From Crossaster papposus (Eukaryota; Echinodermata; Asteroidea; Velatida; Solasteridae): a stretch of DNA of 64,000 nt. The notes below the pieces were generated by a model that was not told where the DNA came from, did no database searches, and saw only the letters and a list, made by a program, of their open reading frames with translations. The first letter of the stretch is position 1; the number at the start of each line of letters is the position of its first letter. The stretch is taken from contig JBAIAA010000025.1 in NCBI GenBank assembly GCA_037893245.1, positions 2,542,001-2,606,000 on the forward strand, written 5' to 3'. Position numbers and translations under genes: made by a program. Below, one piece after another: positions 16,902 through 26,494 of this stretch.

Positions 16902-17030
16902 GACATGACATCATTTGTAAAAAAGTCTATTTTGAGAGAAGGAGACTGCCAGTCTCCTTTTCTAAATATAGACATGACATCATTCATTTATAACAAAGTC
17001 TATTTTGAGAGAAGGAGACTGCCAGTAAAA
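16902..17030. repeat. Tandem duplication of a ~68-bp subterminal unit
   Basis: A unit starting GACATGACATCATT and ending GAGAAGGAGACTGCCAGT occurs twice (about 16,904-16,953 and 16,971-17,026). The first copy is followed by CTCC, making a GGAGACTGCCAGTCTCC hairpin. Confidence 0.8.
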
Positions 17031-17112
17031 AACCTAAAGGGCACTGGCAGATTTTTAGAAGTTAATTTTAGTTATATTATTAAAACTGTAATCAATGAAA
17101 ATAAAATAAAAT

Positions 17113-17139
17113 AGCGCCCTCTGTTGATGGCGCTTTTTT
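17113..17139 (+). terminator. AGCGCC hairpin followed by a T-run
   Basis: AGCGCC (17113-17118) pairs with GGCGCT (17129-17134) across a 10-base loop and is followed by T6. It lies downstream of the 262-residue gene and just inside the right inverted repeat. AGAGGGCGCT recurs inverted at about 17186-17195. Confidence 0.4.
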
Positions 17140-17202
17140 AAAATTAATTTTAGTTTGTCATTTATTGTTTTTTTATTTAACCCATAGAGGGCGCTGAAAA
17201 TT

Positions 17203-17353
17203 AATTTTATACTTAAAGACTTTTGGTTTTGGTTTTGGTTTTGGGTTTTTGGTTTTTGGTTTTTGGTTTTTGGTTTTTGGTTTTGTCACATAAATATGTG
17301 ACAAAAGTTAGACAAATTGGGTGTGGTCTAAGATCGCTATAACCTATACTACT
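17203..17353 (-). repeat. Right terminal inverted repeat of Polinton 1
   Basis: Reverse complement of the left repeat. It contains the same palindrome (17281-17306) and a TTTTTGG/TTTTGG run (about 17221-17284). One repeat unit differs in length from the left copy, which explains the 1-bp difference in total length. Confidence 0.95.
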
Positions 17354-17358
17354 CCTTG
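17354..17358. repeat. Right target-site duplication CCTTG of Polinton 1
   Basis: Second copy of the 5-bp target duplication. The retrotransposon pol frame resumes at 17359 in phase with the left fragment. Confidence 0.9.
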
Positions 17359-18815
17359 GCTTTCGACTAAGTTATTCAGGACCCAGAGTTAGTTCCACTG
17401 CTCGTAATTCTCTGTCTGCCCGTAAACACCCAGATATGTTGCAATTAAAAATTGATCGCGAGATCGAGTTGGGCCGCGTAGCCGGCCCGTTTTCTAATGC
17501 GCCTATCCCCAATTTGCGTTGTTCACCAGTGGGTCTTGTACCGAAACAGACCCCTGGTGAATTTCGTTTAATTCACAATGACTTTATTGACCCGGCTAAC
17601 ACTGCCGTCAATTACACAAGTTTTGATGATGCTATAGAGATGATATCCAATTTTGCTCAGGGTGCACTTATGGCCAAGTCAGATATTAAATCAGCTTTTC
17701 GATTACTCCCTGTTCACCCAGATGATTTTGATTTGTTAGGATTTTCCCATAATGGCCAAATATATTATGATAAATGTATGCCGATGGGATGCGCCATATC
17801 ATGTGTCACTTTTAAACGTTTTAGCACTTTCGTTGAGTACTGTACTTGTAAGGTGGCTAACTCCCAACACATTTTGCATTATCTTGATGATTTCTTGTTT
17901 GTGAGTGCTGGCCATTCTGAGGGGTGCGCGCGTTCCCTCCAATCTTTCCGGGTGGTTTGTGAGCGGTTTGGGGTCCCCCTTGCTGAAGATAAAACTGAAG
18001 GGCCAACTACGAGTCTTACTTTCTTGGGTTTAGCAATTGACACAGTTGACCAACAGATACGTGTTCCCCCTGACAAGTTAGTTGCGTTACAGGGTAAGCT
18101 AGAGTGTGCGCTCAGGCGAAAGAAATTATCTCTCCGTGAGCTGCAATCATTACTAGGGCGACTTAATTTTGTCTGTAAAGCTGTGCGGCCGGGAAGAGCT
18201 TTTCTTCGTCGTTTACACGATTTAACTAGAGGTGCGTCCAAGGCCCATCACAAAATTCGCCTTACTTCGGGTGCACGCGCAGATTTATTGACCTGGCAGC
18301 AGTTCCTGACCTATTTTAACGGCACAGTTATTTTTCCCTCCTCGGTGTGGTATACTAGTGACCAATTGCACTTGTATACTGATGCCTCCGCAGAAATTGG
18401 GTTTGGGGCCTATTTTGCCGGGTGTTGGTCTCAAGGGAGATGGCCAGAGTTTGTTAAATCGAAGTCACTCTCTATAGCTTTCATGGAGTTGTTTCCAATT
18501 GTAATTGCATTACAGATGTGGGCAGGGGAATTGCGAGACAAGCGGGTGGTATTGTGGTGTGATAACCAGGCGGTTGTCAGTATCATCAATAGGCAAACGT
18601 CCAAGTGTCAGTTGATAATGGGGTTGGTCCGACAATTAGTTGTACTGTGTTTGACATTTAACATTCAGTTTAAATCTAGGCATGTACCAGGTATAGCTAA
18701 TGGCATTGCCGACGCTCTCTCTCGTTTCCAGATGACACGATTTCGTCATCTCGCTCCCACTGCAGACCACCATATGACTCCCTTACCCGCCAACCTGTGG
18801 AATTACTTCAGTTAG
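17354..18815 (+). CDS. pol: Reverse transcriptase and RNase H of the Ngaro/DIRS element (5' end separated by the Polinton)
   Basis: The frame is open from the Polinton junction; the first ATG after it is at 17436. RT motifs include SPVGLVPKQ, SDIKSAFRLLPV and the catalytic YLDDF (residues 149-153 counting from 17436). RNase H follows with LYTDASAEIGFGAY, FMELFPI, WCDNQAVV and ADALSR, so the acidic residues (D, E, D, D) are present. The product would copy element RNA into DNA. Its N-terminus lies at 1013-1082, across the Polinton, so the intact polypeptide cannot be made from this locus. The end overlaps the tyrosine recombinase ORF by ~19 bp. Confidence 0.9.
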
Positions 18816-19720
18816 AAGTTCAGGGTCTTTTGCAAGACGCCCTTGCCCCTCGCACGCATTTATTATATCAGCGGGCTTGGCATCTTTTCCAATGGTTTAG
18901 TGCAAACCACGGGTTTGATGGGGCTAGGTGCCCCTCCCTGCAGCAGCTAGTTCAGTTTATAGCATTTATGTCGGTATCTGGTTATGCCCCTGCATCCATT
19001 ACTTCCTATGTATCTGGTATTTCTTCGAAATTGCAACTGCTGAGTTACCCCGATATAACGAAACATTTTGTAGTAAGGCGTTTATTAGAGGGTTGTCGGA
19101 GGCGTAACAGCCGTCGAGACAGACGTCGCCCCATCACATTTGATATTTTGTGCCGTATTGTGCCAGCCTTGAATGCGGTGTGTACAAATCAGTTTGAAGC
19201 TCGCCTCTTTCAAGTGGCTTTTTTTATTTGCTTTCTATGGCTTCCTTCGCATTGGGGAGTTTACTGCTCAGTCACGCACTTTGCCTGCCCCGCTATGTCG
19301 GTCTGACGTCACTGTCAAAGATGCACCGCTTAGGGTTGAACTATAGGGCTGCGCCATTCCAAAACGGACCAACTTGGTCGTGGTTTCGTAATTTCGATTC
19401 CAGCGGTCCAGAATGCTATAGTTTGCCCAGTCCAAGCGACTAGGTCTTATCTAGCCTGTTCTACTTCCCAATCCGTTTCGTTTTTATCCCATTTTGATGG
19501 CAGCCCAGTTACACGATCACAGTTCACAGCGGTCCTTCGTCGTGCAATGGACTTTGTAGGGCTTCATGATGACAGATTTACATCTCATTCATTTCGCATT
19601 GGCGCAGCGACTTCTGCGGCTATGGCAGGCGTGGCTGAAGCGGATATTAAAGTTATGGGGCGATGGAAATCAGGAGCGTACCGTCGTTACGTGCGAATTC
19701 CGTCTAGTATTTTCAATTAA
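18797..19720 (+). pseudogene. Tyrosine recombinase of the Ngaro/DIRS element, frameshifted
   Basis: The N-terminal SAM-like part (18797 to about 19225) is open. The frame breaks near 19225-19235, where the expected YGFLRIGE-type block moves to another frame, and that frame meets a TAG near 19342. A third frame then carries the SKTDQLGRG block, the catalytic HSFRIGA segment (about 19580-19600) and the GRWKSGAYRRY segment with the nucleophilic tyrosine, ending at TAA 19718-19720. At least two indels are therefore needed. An active enzyme would have integrated circular cDNA by strand exchange. Confidence 0.85.
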
Positions 19721-19776
19721 AATGAGCATTACTTCTGATGGGTTCTTAAAATGTATTATCTTTCTCAATTACATGA

Positions 19777-20343
19777 GCTTTCATCCCTGACAAGCCGACT
19801 CTGTGGGTAATTGGCGACGAGTTAGTCAATTGGTGCGCCCGAGTTGCACGGTCGTCGCCCTGGGGGGAGAGGCTTCACCAGCTGGCCCACATCAACTGGA
19901 TTGGACGCCTGGGACTGACGATGGACCAGTACCCCGATTTTCTGATGGAGGCTTGGTCAGCTGCGGTCGAATTGCCGGACTTTGTCATTATTCAGGTCGG
20001 GACCAATGACCTGGGTGCGGTCACGAAACAGAAGTTAACGATTTTGGCCCGTCAATGTTTGAACTTAACTCGGGAGGTTCTCCCGCATGCAGTTATATTT
20101 TATTCTGAGGTTGTATCCCGTTTGAATTACCCCCATGCCCGCAAACAGGGCGCCATTGAGCAGACACGACGCTTGCTCGTTAAAGACGTACAGCCTCTGT
20201 TTCGGGTGCCCTATGGTGGGGTCATTTTACACCCCCAGATTATTTGGTCGTCACCAGCGTGGTTTCACGCTGATGGCTTCCATCTAACAGACGAAGGTTG
20301 CTCTATTATTCTGAGCAACCTTTGTCACGCCCTTTCATTCTGA
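19777..20343 (+). CDS. SGNH/GDSL hydrolase-like ORF of the Ngaro element, nucleophile missing
   Basis: The frame is open from after a stop at 19774-19776 to TGA at 20341-20343. The first ATG is at 19921, but homologous residues begin upstream, so the true start is unclear. Block I reads VIGDELVNW where SGNH enzymes have GDS, so the catalytic Ser appears to be Glu. Block III (QVGTNDLG) with the Asn, and block V (DGFHL, the D-x-x-H pair), are present. Ngaro elements are known to carry such hydrolase ORFs, with a proposed esterase role. This copy may be catalytically dead or divergent. Confidence 0.7.
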   Translation, partial: AFIPDKPTLWVIGDELVNWCARVARSSPWGERLHQLAHINWIGRLGLTMDQYPDFLMEAWSAAVELPDFVIIQVGTNDLGAVTKQKLTILARQCLNLTREVLPHAVIFYSEVVSRLNYPHARKQGAIEQTRRLLVKDVQPLFRVPYGGVILHPQIIWSSPAWFHADGFHLTDEGCSIILSNLCHALSF

Positions 20344-20748
20344 GTCTATTTGGCGGCGGTCATGCTGCGATCCATTCTTTCGCAACATGTCCGTTTGGCG
20401 GAAATTGCATTCCATAGCGCAAATAGGCCTCAAAAATTGGCCGATAAAACCTTAATTTAAGAGGCTTCAGGGAATTGGCGGCAAAAGCACTTAACCCTCT
20501 TTCTTTGTCGGTTCCAAGATGAAATCGGAACACGGTAGTTACAGTCCCTATATGTTTACCACATTTGCTGATTGATATTTTGATTATTGCATTTCTTACT
20601 TATTGCCGACGATAATAATAGCTTAAGGTATTGCTTGTGCTATGCCAATACGGGATTGATTAATGGTTTTATATGATATGGTTTGCATTGATAAAATGTT
20701 ATAATGTTGCTTGCTAATACCATCGTATGTGGATATGGTAATTGCAGA
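20344..20748. other. Non-coding 3' region of the retrotransposon
   Basis: Contains two TTTGGCGG-type words and a long AT-rich part with no ORF. Ngaro elements end in split direct repeats, but without the left end these cannot be confirmed. Confidence 0.4.
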
Positions 20749-20955
20749 TCGGTGTCACAAACTGTGACATCATTGCTAAATGTAATTGCTGTTTGCGTCA
20801 CAAACTGTGACAATATTGCTGAATATAAATTGCTGTTTGCGTCACGAACTGTGACAATATTGCTGAATGTAATCGCTGTTTGCGTCACAAACTGTGTCAA
20901 TATTGCTGAATATAATTGCTATTTGCGTCACCAACTGTGACAATATTGCTGTTCC
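20749..20955. repeat. Tandem ~40-bp repeat with GTCACA-AAC-TGTGAC palindromes
   Basis: About five units of TTGCTGTTTGCGTCACAAAC followed by TGTGACAATATTGCTGAATA. Each unit contains an inverted repeat of GTCACA. The same half-site occurs in the palindrome of the Polinton inverted repeats. Confidence 0.85.
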
Positions 20956-21103
20956 CCGACATCAGCTTCGGACGGGAACAAACTGTGATAATTGTGTAAT
21001 ATAATATTGCTGTCCTGTGCTACCCCGCTTCGGGCTCGGACAAACTTTCATTACATCGCTTGCATTGCTGTCCCGTGCTATCATAGCTTCGAGCTGGGAC
21101 AGC
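20949..21103. repeat. Three related hairpins with GCTTCG loops
   Basis: Inverted arms TGTTCCC/GGGAACA (20949-20981), GTCC/GGAC (21010-21041) and CTGTCCC/GGGACAG (21067-21103) each enclose a GCTTCG-type loop. They follow the GTCACA repeat array and may be the terminal structure of the retrotransposon. Confidence 0.65.
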
Positions 21104-21189
21104 GCTTACAACAATAAACGGCTGCTCGGCCACACGCAACAAAACAAATATATTCGAGTGCTCGATTCTGTATGTCCGGTCTTGTCACA

Positions 21190-22156
21190 TGTGGGGATAA
21201 CTCCATTAATCAAGGTTTCAATTCGCATCGGAGGGTGGGTGTACAGATACCCTGCACATTTTTTTCGTGATTCAAAATGGATGACGGTAAACATGTCACA
21301 AGTAAGACTGGCAATATCTGTCAGCCACCGGCACACAGCAAGCAGGTTTTTCATTCCCTACCTGATTTATATGTCGATTTTCCCCAGAATATTCTTCTGG
21401 GTTTTTTTCTCCCACCTCTAAAACTGTAATTTCTTTTGTCTGCTCTACAGGTTTATATTTTGTGCAGCTCAATAAAGATGCGTCTAAGACGGGAGGTGAA
21501 TTGTTACTTGCCAATTTGTATGCAGTCAAGTGCTTCTTTGCATTGTTTTCGACTGGCATTTGAGGTAACAGAAAATGATTTTCAATATGTAATGCAGAGA
21601 AAATTAAGTACACGTTTTATTTAAAGGTTGGGTACACCATTTGTAATTGCTTGAATTATCATGAATGGGTGGATTTGGGGGGTTGTATTTTATAGTAAAT
21701 ATCATTTAAATGACCTGTCCAAAGTTTTACTATCATGGATGCCGAGAAAAGCACGAAAAACAGCGTTTGTTTTCAACCGGCGTCGAGCAGTTATTCTTAT
21801 GTTGTTATTGTTTTTTTCGCGCTCGCCGTCTGGCGATCGCGAGTTTTGTTTTATAAAATTCAATTTTTCGGAATAATATTAGAATATCTAGAGCAATCAT
21901 TTTGCTGGACGCCTAAAATCATTATTTACTTTCAAATAAGTAAGATATTTCCTAATAATACGGTAGTAAATATTTTTGATATCTGCAAATGGTGTATCCT
22001 GCCTTATTTATAATGATTATATCAGTTGTGTGTTTCTTATTCATGATGTTATTTGTAACAGGTCGGTTTGGGTGTGAAAACGTTTATTGCTTCTGGAGCT
22101 GTAGGAGTGCTCAGGATCAGATGCCTAGAGGTAATTCAGTGTAAGACTATTAACCA
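21190..22156. repeat. Dispersed ~1-kb repeat unit, copy 1
   Basis: Starts near ACTCCATTAATCAAGGTT and ends ...TAAGACTATTAACCAG. Copies 2 (22465-23240) and 3 (35270-36237) are nearly identical over the shared part. A TTTTGTCTGCTCTACAG acceptor-like site and a GAG/GTAACA donor-like site flank a short open stretch (about 21452-21562), but no protein family is evident. Confidence 0.85.
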
Positions 22157-22352
22157 GATTCCCTGGTTCCCTGGTTCCCTGGTTCCCTGATTCCCTGATT
22201 CCCTGATTCCCTGATTCCCTGATTCCCTGATTCCCTGATTTCCCTGATTTCCCTGATTCCCTGATTCCCTGATTCCCTGATTCCCTGATTCCCTGATTCC
22301 CTGATTCCCTGATTCCCTGATTCCCTGATTCCCTGATTCCCTGATTCCCTGA
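22157..22352. repeat. 8-bp minisatellite GATTCCCT
   Basis: TTCCCTGG units change to GATTCCCT units, about 24 copies. Any ORFs across it are reading-frame artefacts of the repeat. Confidence 0.95.
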
Positions 22353-22465
22353 TTCGCCGACAAGTCCTCCCTCGCGACAAGTCCCCCCTCGCGACAAGTC
22401 CCCCCTCGCGACAAGTCCCCCCTCGCGACAAGTCCCCCCTCGCGACAAGTCCCCCCTCGCGACAT
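22353..22465. repeat. 17-bp minisatellite ACAAGTCCCCCCTCGCG
   Basis: About six near-identical units, continued in two further arrays downstream. Confidence 0.95.
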
Positions 22466-23240
22466 TTTCCCCAGAATATTCTTCTGGGTTTTTTCTCCCA
22501 CCTCTAAAACTGTAATTTCTTTTGTCTGCTCTACAGGTTTATATTTTGTGCAGCTCAATAAAGATGCGTCTAAGACGGGAGGTGAATTGTTACTTGCCAA
22601 TTTGTATGCAGTCAAGTGCTTCTTTGCATTGTTTTCGACTGGCATTTGAGGTAACAGAAAATGATTTAAATATGTAATGCAGAGAAAATTAAGTACACGT
22701 TTTATTTAAAGGTTGGGTACACCATTTGTAATTGCTTGAATTATCATGAATGGGTGGATTTGGGGGGTTGTATTTTATAGTAAATATCATTTAAATGACC
22801 TGTCCAAAGTTTTACTATCATGGATGCCGAGAAAAGCACGAAAAACAGCGTTTGTTTTCAACCGGCGTCGAGCAGTTATTCTTATGTTGTTATTGGTTTT
22901 TTTCGCGCTCGCCGTCTGGCGATCGCGAGTTTTGTTTTATAAAATTCAATTTTTCGGAATAATATTAGAATATCTAGAGCAATCATTTTGCTGGACGCCT
23001 AAAATCATTATTTACTTTCAAATAAGTAAGATATTTCCTAATAATACGGTAGTAAATATTTTTGATATCTGCAAATGGTGTATCCTGCCTTATTTATAAT
23101 GATTATATCAGTTGTGTGTTTCTTATTCATGATGTTATTTGTAACAGGTCGGTTTGGGTGTGAAAACGTTTATTGCTTCTGGAGCTGTAGGAGTGGTCAG
23201 GATCAGATGCCTAGAGGTAATTCAGTGTAAGACTATTAAC
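22465..23240. repeat. Dispersed ~1-kb repeat unit, copy 2 (left-truncated)
   Basis: Begins at TTTTCCCCAGAATATTCTTC and is collinear with copy 1 at an offset of 1087 bp, ending at the same ATTAACCAG. This indicates tandem duplication of unit plus minisatellite. Confidence 0.9.
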
Positions 23241-23244
23241 CAGA

Positions 23245-23790
23245 TTCCCTGGTTCCCTGGTTCCCTGGTTCCCTGGTTCCCTGGTTCCCTGGTTCCCTGA
23301 TTCCCTGATTCCCTGATTCCCTGATTCCCTGATTCCCTGATTCCCTGATTCCCTGATTCCCTGATTCCCTGATTCCCTGATTCCCTGATTCCCTGATTCC
23401 CTGATTCCCTGATTCCCTGATTCCCTGATTCCCTGATTCCCTGATTCCCTGATTCCCTGATTCCCTGATTCCCTGATTCCCTGATTCCCTGATTCCCTGA
23501 TTCCCTGATTCCCTGATTCCCTGATTCCCTGATTCCCTGATTCACTGATTCCCTGATTCACTGATTCGCCGACAAGTCCCCCCTCGCGACAAGTCCCCCC
23601 TCGCGACAAGTCCCCCCTCGCGACAAGTCCCCCCTCGCGACAAGTCCCCCCTCGCGACAAGTCCCCCCTCGCGACAAGTCCCCCCCTCGCGACAAGTCCC
23701 CCCTCGCGACAAGTCCCCCCTCGCGACAAGTCCCCCCTCGCGACAAGTCCCCCCTCGCGACAAGTCCCCCCTCGCGACAAGTCAATTTGT
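23245..23790. repeat. Second GATTCCCT array followed by second ACAAGTCCCCCCTCGCG array
   Basis: About 38 units of the 8-bp repeat (to ~23,568), then about 13 units of the 17-bp repeat. The order is the same as after copy 1, expanded. Confidence 0.95.
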
Positions 23791-24464
23791 AATCGCATCA
23801 ATTTGTATTCGCATCAATTTGTATTCGCATTTAATAGTAGACTTTTTCGCATGTTATTTTTTTCCGCATTTTATTTTTTTCCGCATTTTTGTCTTTTTCG
23901 CATTTTTGTCTTTTTCGCATTTAATTTTTTTCCGCATTTTTGTCTTTTTCGCATTTTATTTTTTCCGCATTTTTGTTTTTTTCGCATTTTTGTTTTTTTC
24001 GCATTTTATTTTTTTCCGCATTTTTGTCTTTTTCGCATTTAATTTTTTTCCGCATTTTTGTCTTTTTCGCATTTTTGTTTTTTTCCGCATTTTTGTTTTT
24101 TTCGCATTTTTGTTTTTTTCGCATTTTTTTTTTTTTCGCATTTTTTTCTTTTTTCGCATTTTTTTCTTTTCCGCATTTTTGTCTTTTTCGCATTTTGGTC
24201 TTTTCCGCATTTTTTTTTTTTTCGCATTTTGGTCTTTTTCGCATTTTATTTTTTTTCGCATTTTGGTCTTTTTCGCATTTTATTTTTTTCCGCATTTTTG
24301 TCTTTTTCGCATTTTATTTTTTTCCGCATTTTTGTCTTTTTGCGCATTTTATTTTTTTCCGCATTTTTGTCTTTTTTGCATTTTATTTTTTTCCGCATTT
24401 TTGTCTTTTTTGCATTTTATTTTTTTCCACATTTTGGTCTTTTTCGCATTCTTTTTTTTTCAAG
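23790..24464. repeat. T-rich array of CGCATTTTTGTCTTTTT units
   Basis: Degenerate 16-18 bp units centred on CGCATTTT. No coding potential beyond frame artefacts rich in Phe or Lys. Confidence 0.9.
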
Positions 24465-24815
24465 TCCCCCCTCGCGACAAGTCCCCCCTCGCGACAAGTC
24501 CCCCCTCGCGACAAGTCCCCCCTCGCGACAAGTCCCCCCTCGCGACAAGTCCCCCCTCGCGACAAGTCCCCCCTCGCGACAAGTCCCCCCTCGCGACAAG
24601 TCCCCCCTCGCGACAAGTCCCCCCTCGCGACAAGTCCCCCCTCGCGACAAGTCCCCCCTCGCGACAAGTCCCCCCTCGCGACAAGTCCCCCCTCGCGACA
24701 AGTCCCCCCTCGCGACAAGTCCCCCCTCGCGACAAGTCCCCCCTCGCGACAAGTCCCCCCTCGCGACAAGTCCCCCCTCGCGACAAGTCCCCCCCCGCGA
24801 CAAGTCTCCCCTCGC
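24465..24815. repeat. Third ACAAGTCCCCCCTCGCG array
   Basis: About 20 units of the 17-bp repeat, nearly perfect except at the right edge. Confidence 0.95.
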
Positions 24816-24885
24816 ATTCGCATCAATTTGTATTCGCATCAATTTGTATTCGCATTTTTGTCTTTTTCGCATTTTTTTTTTTTTA

Positions 24886-25112
24886 AATTAGAATTCTTTG
24901 AATTCTTCTTTGCATTCAAATAATATTTAATCGACACACTGTTTCAGGCCCGTACGGAGGGGGGAGGGGGGGGGGGGGTGGGCGGGCGGTGCGACGGCTC
25001 TTACGCACCCCCCTAAATTACCAAAAGGTCCACATTTTCTGGTGTAAATAATAGTATTTTGATGTAGAAATAACAGTACTGGCACACAAAAAATGTTGGT
25101 TGCGACAATTAG
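24886..25112. repeat. ~210-bp unit with poly-G tract, copy 1 of 5
   Basis: Unit begins AATTAGAATTCTTTGAATTC and includes TTAATCGACACACTGTTTCA, a poly-G run, then GCGTACGCACCCCC and CAAAAGGTCCACATTTTCTG. Other copies start at 25107, 27563, 28455 and 29281. Confidence 0.9.
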
Positions 25113-25400
25113 AATTCTTTGAATTCTTCCTTGCATTCAAATAATCTTTAATCGACACACTGTTTTAGGCCCGTACGCAGGGGTGGTGCGACGGTTGCGT
25201 ACACACCCCCCCAAATTACCAAAAGGTCCACATTTTCTGGGGTAAATAATGGTATTTTGATGTAGAAATAACAGTACTGGCACACAAAAAATGTTGGTTT
25301 CATTTTTGGTCCTATCAGTACAAATTCGCACCCCCCATAAAAAAATCCTGCATAAGGGTCTGTATTTGACGCAATGTTTGACCCATTGGTCAATACATTC
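25107..25400. repeat. ~210-bp unit, copy 2, without long poly-G
   Basis: Collinear with copy 1 but with a short G-run. It extends further right into TTTTTGGTCCTATCAGTAC, shared with copy 5. Confidence 0.85.
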
Positions 25401-25568
25401 TTTGATACATTCTTCTATACATTCTTCGAATTTGAATTCACGTTCTTAAAATTCTTTTTGCACTCGGATTTTTGCAAGTTCTTAGAATTGTTATTTCTTA
25501 GAATTTTTCAAATTATTTTTTGCATTCGCATTTTGTTGTCGCACTCGGAGTTCTGCAAGTTCTTTTAA

Positions 25569-26137
25569 AAAGGTGTGTGCTTGTTGAGACCACCTCGGTG
25601 AACCACCGTCTACCAAACAGAGATGAGGGCAAATCGTGCATCCTGGGGGGCGTCAAGTCGGCATAGTGTGGTACAATTGGTGCGTTACTGGTTGGTGCTA
25701 ATTGTGAAATGGACATAATGGATATTTTGCAATGTTATGTTGTAAAAGGCCACACTCAAAAGCATTTCCTAAGCCTAACCCTAACTCCACTCTAACCTTA
25801 ACTCTAACCGTAACCCCTAACTCTAACCGTAACCCCTAACCCTAACCCTAACCCTAACCCCTAACTCTAACCGTAACCCCTAACTCTAACCGTAACCCCT
25901 AACTCTAACCGTAACCCCTAACTCTAACCGTGACCTCTAACTCTAACCGTAACCCCTAACCCTAACCGTAACTGTAATCATAATCCTAACCCTAACCCTA
26001 ACCTTAGCACCAACCGGTAACGCCCATTTTGTACCACAACCAAGCCGACTTAACGCCCCCCAGGATGCACGATTTGTCCTCATCTCTGTTTGGTAGACGG
26101 TGGTTCACCGAGGTGGTCTTGACAAGCACACACCTTT
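25569..26137. mobile_element. Inverted-repeat element with telomere-like core, copy 1
   Basis: The arms (25569-25702 and 26008-26137) are inverted copies starting AAAGGTGTGTGCTTGT. They are flanked by TTAA on both sides (25565-25568 and 26138-26141), the duplication typical of piggyBac-type elements. The core is CCCTAACTCTAACCGTAA-type tandem repeat with CCCTAACCCTAA stretches. It encodes nothing, so it is non-autonomous. Confidence 0.8.
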
Positions 26138-26183
26138 TTAATCGTCACCGAGGTACTAGCGGCCAACCCGCACCAGGGGAAAA

Positions 26184-26480
26184 CTGGGTAGTATTGTGTA
26201 CTGTACCCCAAATAAATGCCTAGGGCGTTAGGGTAAAAAAATACTTTACATTTGTTGCCTTTAATAATCCATTTTCATGAAACTCGTCGTAACTTCAATG
26301 CATCTCAGGTTGCAGCTGTGTCGTGTCCTATGAATCATTTCACAAAGCACAAAAGTACAACTTGTAATAGGTGTATTTTTAGTACAATACAATGACTTAT
26401 ATGTATTTTTTAGCACAGAGTAAATAGTCATGATATTTAAACAGCAAAGAGTCGTCGAAAGGTTTCCGAAACGTATTAGT
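26184..26480. repeat. ~300-bp direct repeat, copy 1
   Basis: From CTGGGTAGTATTGTGTACTG to GAAACGTATTAGT it matches 34952-35250 closely. In the second copy it is followed by the ~1-kb unit; here it is followed by a minisatellite. Confidence 0.85.
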
Positions 26481-26494
26481 GGCGAAAGTCTTTC

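Larger units (their letters stand above)
1083..17353. mobile_element. Maverick/Polinton element, copy 1 (complete ends)
   Basis: A 16.3-kb element bounded by near-identical ~150-bp inverted repeats that start AGTAGTATAGG, flanked by a 5-bp duplication. It encodes the Polinton hallmark set: protein-primed family B DNA polymerase, retroviral-type integrase, A32-like packaging ATPase, a double-jelly-roll major capsid candidate and penton-like minor capsid proteins, plus several membrane proteins. Most ORFs are intact, so the copy looks young. One small membrane-protein gene (6597-7026) has a 1-bp frame break. An adenain-like protease was not found. Confidence 0.95.
1..20620 (+). mobile_element. 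Ngaro/DIRS-type tyrosine-recombinase retrotransposon, interrupted by a Polinton
   Basis: Gene order is gag, reverse transcriptase plus RNase H, tyrosine recombinase, then an SGNH-hydrolase-like ORF. This order, with a tyrosine recombinase and no DDE integrase or methyltransferase, is characteristic of Ngaro-like elements within the DIRS order. The left end lies outside the window. The right end is not defined and is set where recognisable coding ends plus a short tail. A 16.3-kb Polinton splits pol at 1083-17353. The recombinase carries frameshifts and a stop, so this copy is probably dead regardless of the insertion. Confidence 0.85.

Noticed and set aside
1083-17353. A free adenovirus- or virophage-type viral genome contaminating the assembly
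   Set aside because: Exact inverted-repeat ends, a target duplication and an interrupted retrotransposon on both sides show a genomic insertion.
17879-18241. 120-codon minus-strand ORF inside the reverse transcriptase gene
   Set aside because: Shadow of a clearly conserved RT frame on the other strand.
21661-22013. ORF starting MNGWIWGVVFYSKYH in the ~1-kb unit copies
   Set aside because: It changes frame between copies through a homopolymer difference and shows no recognisable domain; treated as non-coding repeat.
23803-24923. Phe/Lys-rich and SRGGTCREG-type ORFs of up to 355 codons
   Set aside because: They are translations of T-rich and 17-bp minisatellites with no start context or family features.
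25780-26000. A true chromosome end or fusion point
   Set aside because: The telomere-like repeats are bounded by inverted arms and TTAA and recur in a second element, so a mobile-element core explains them better.
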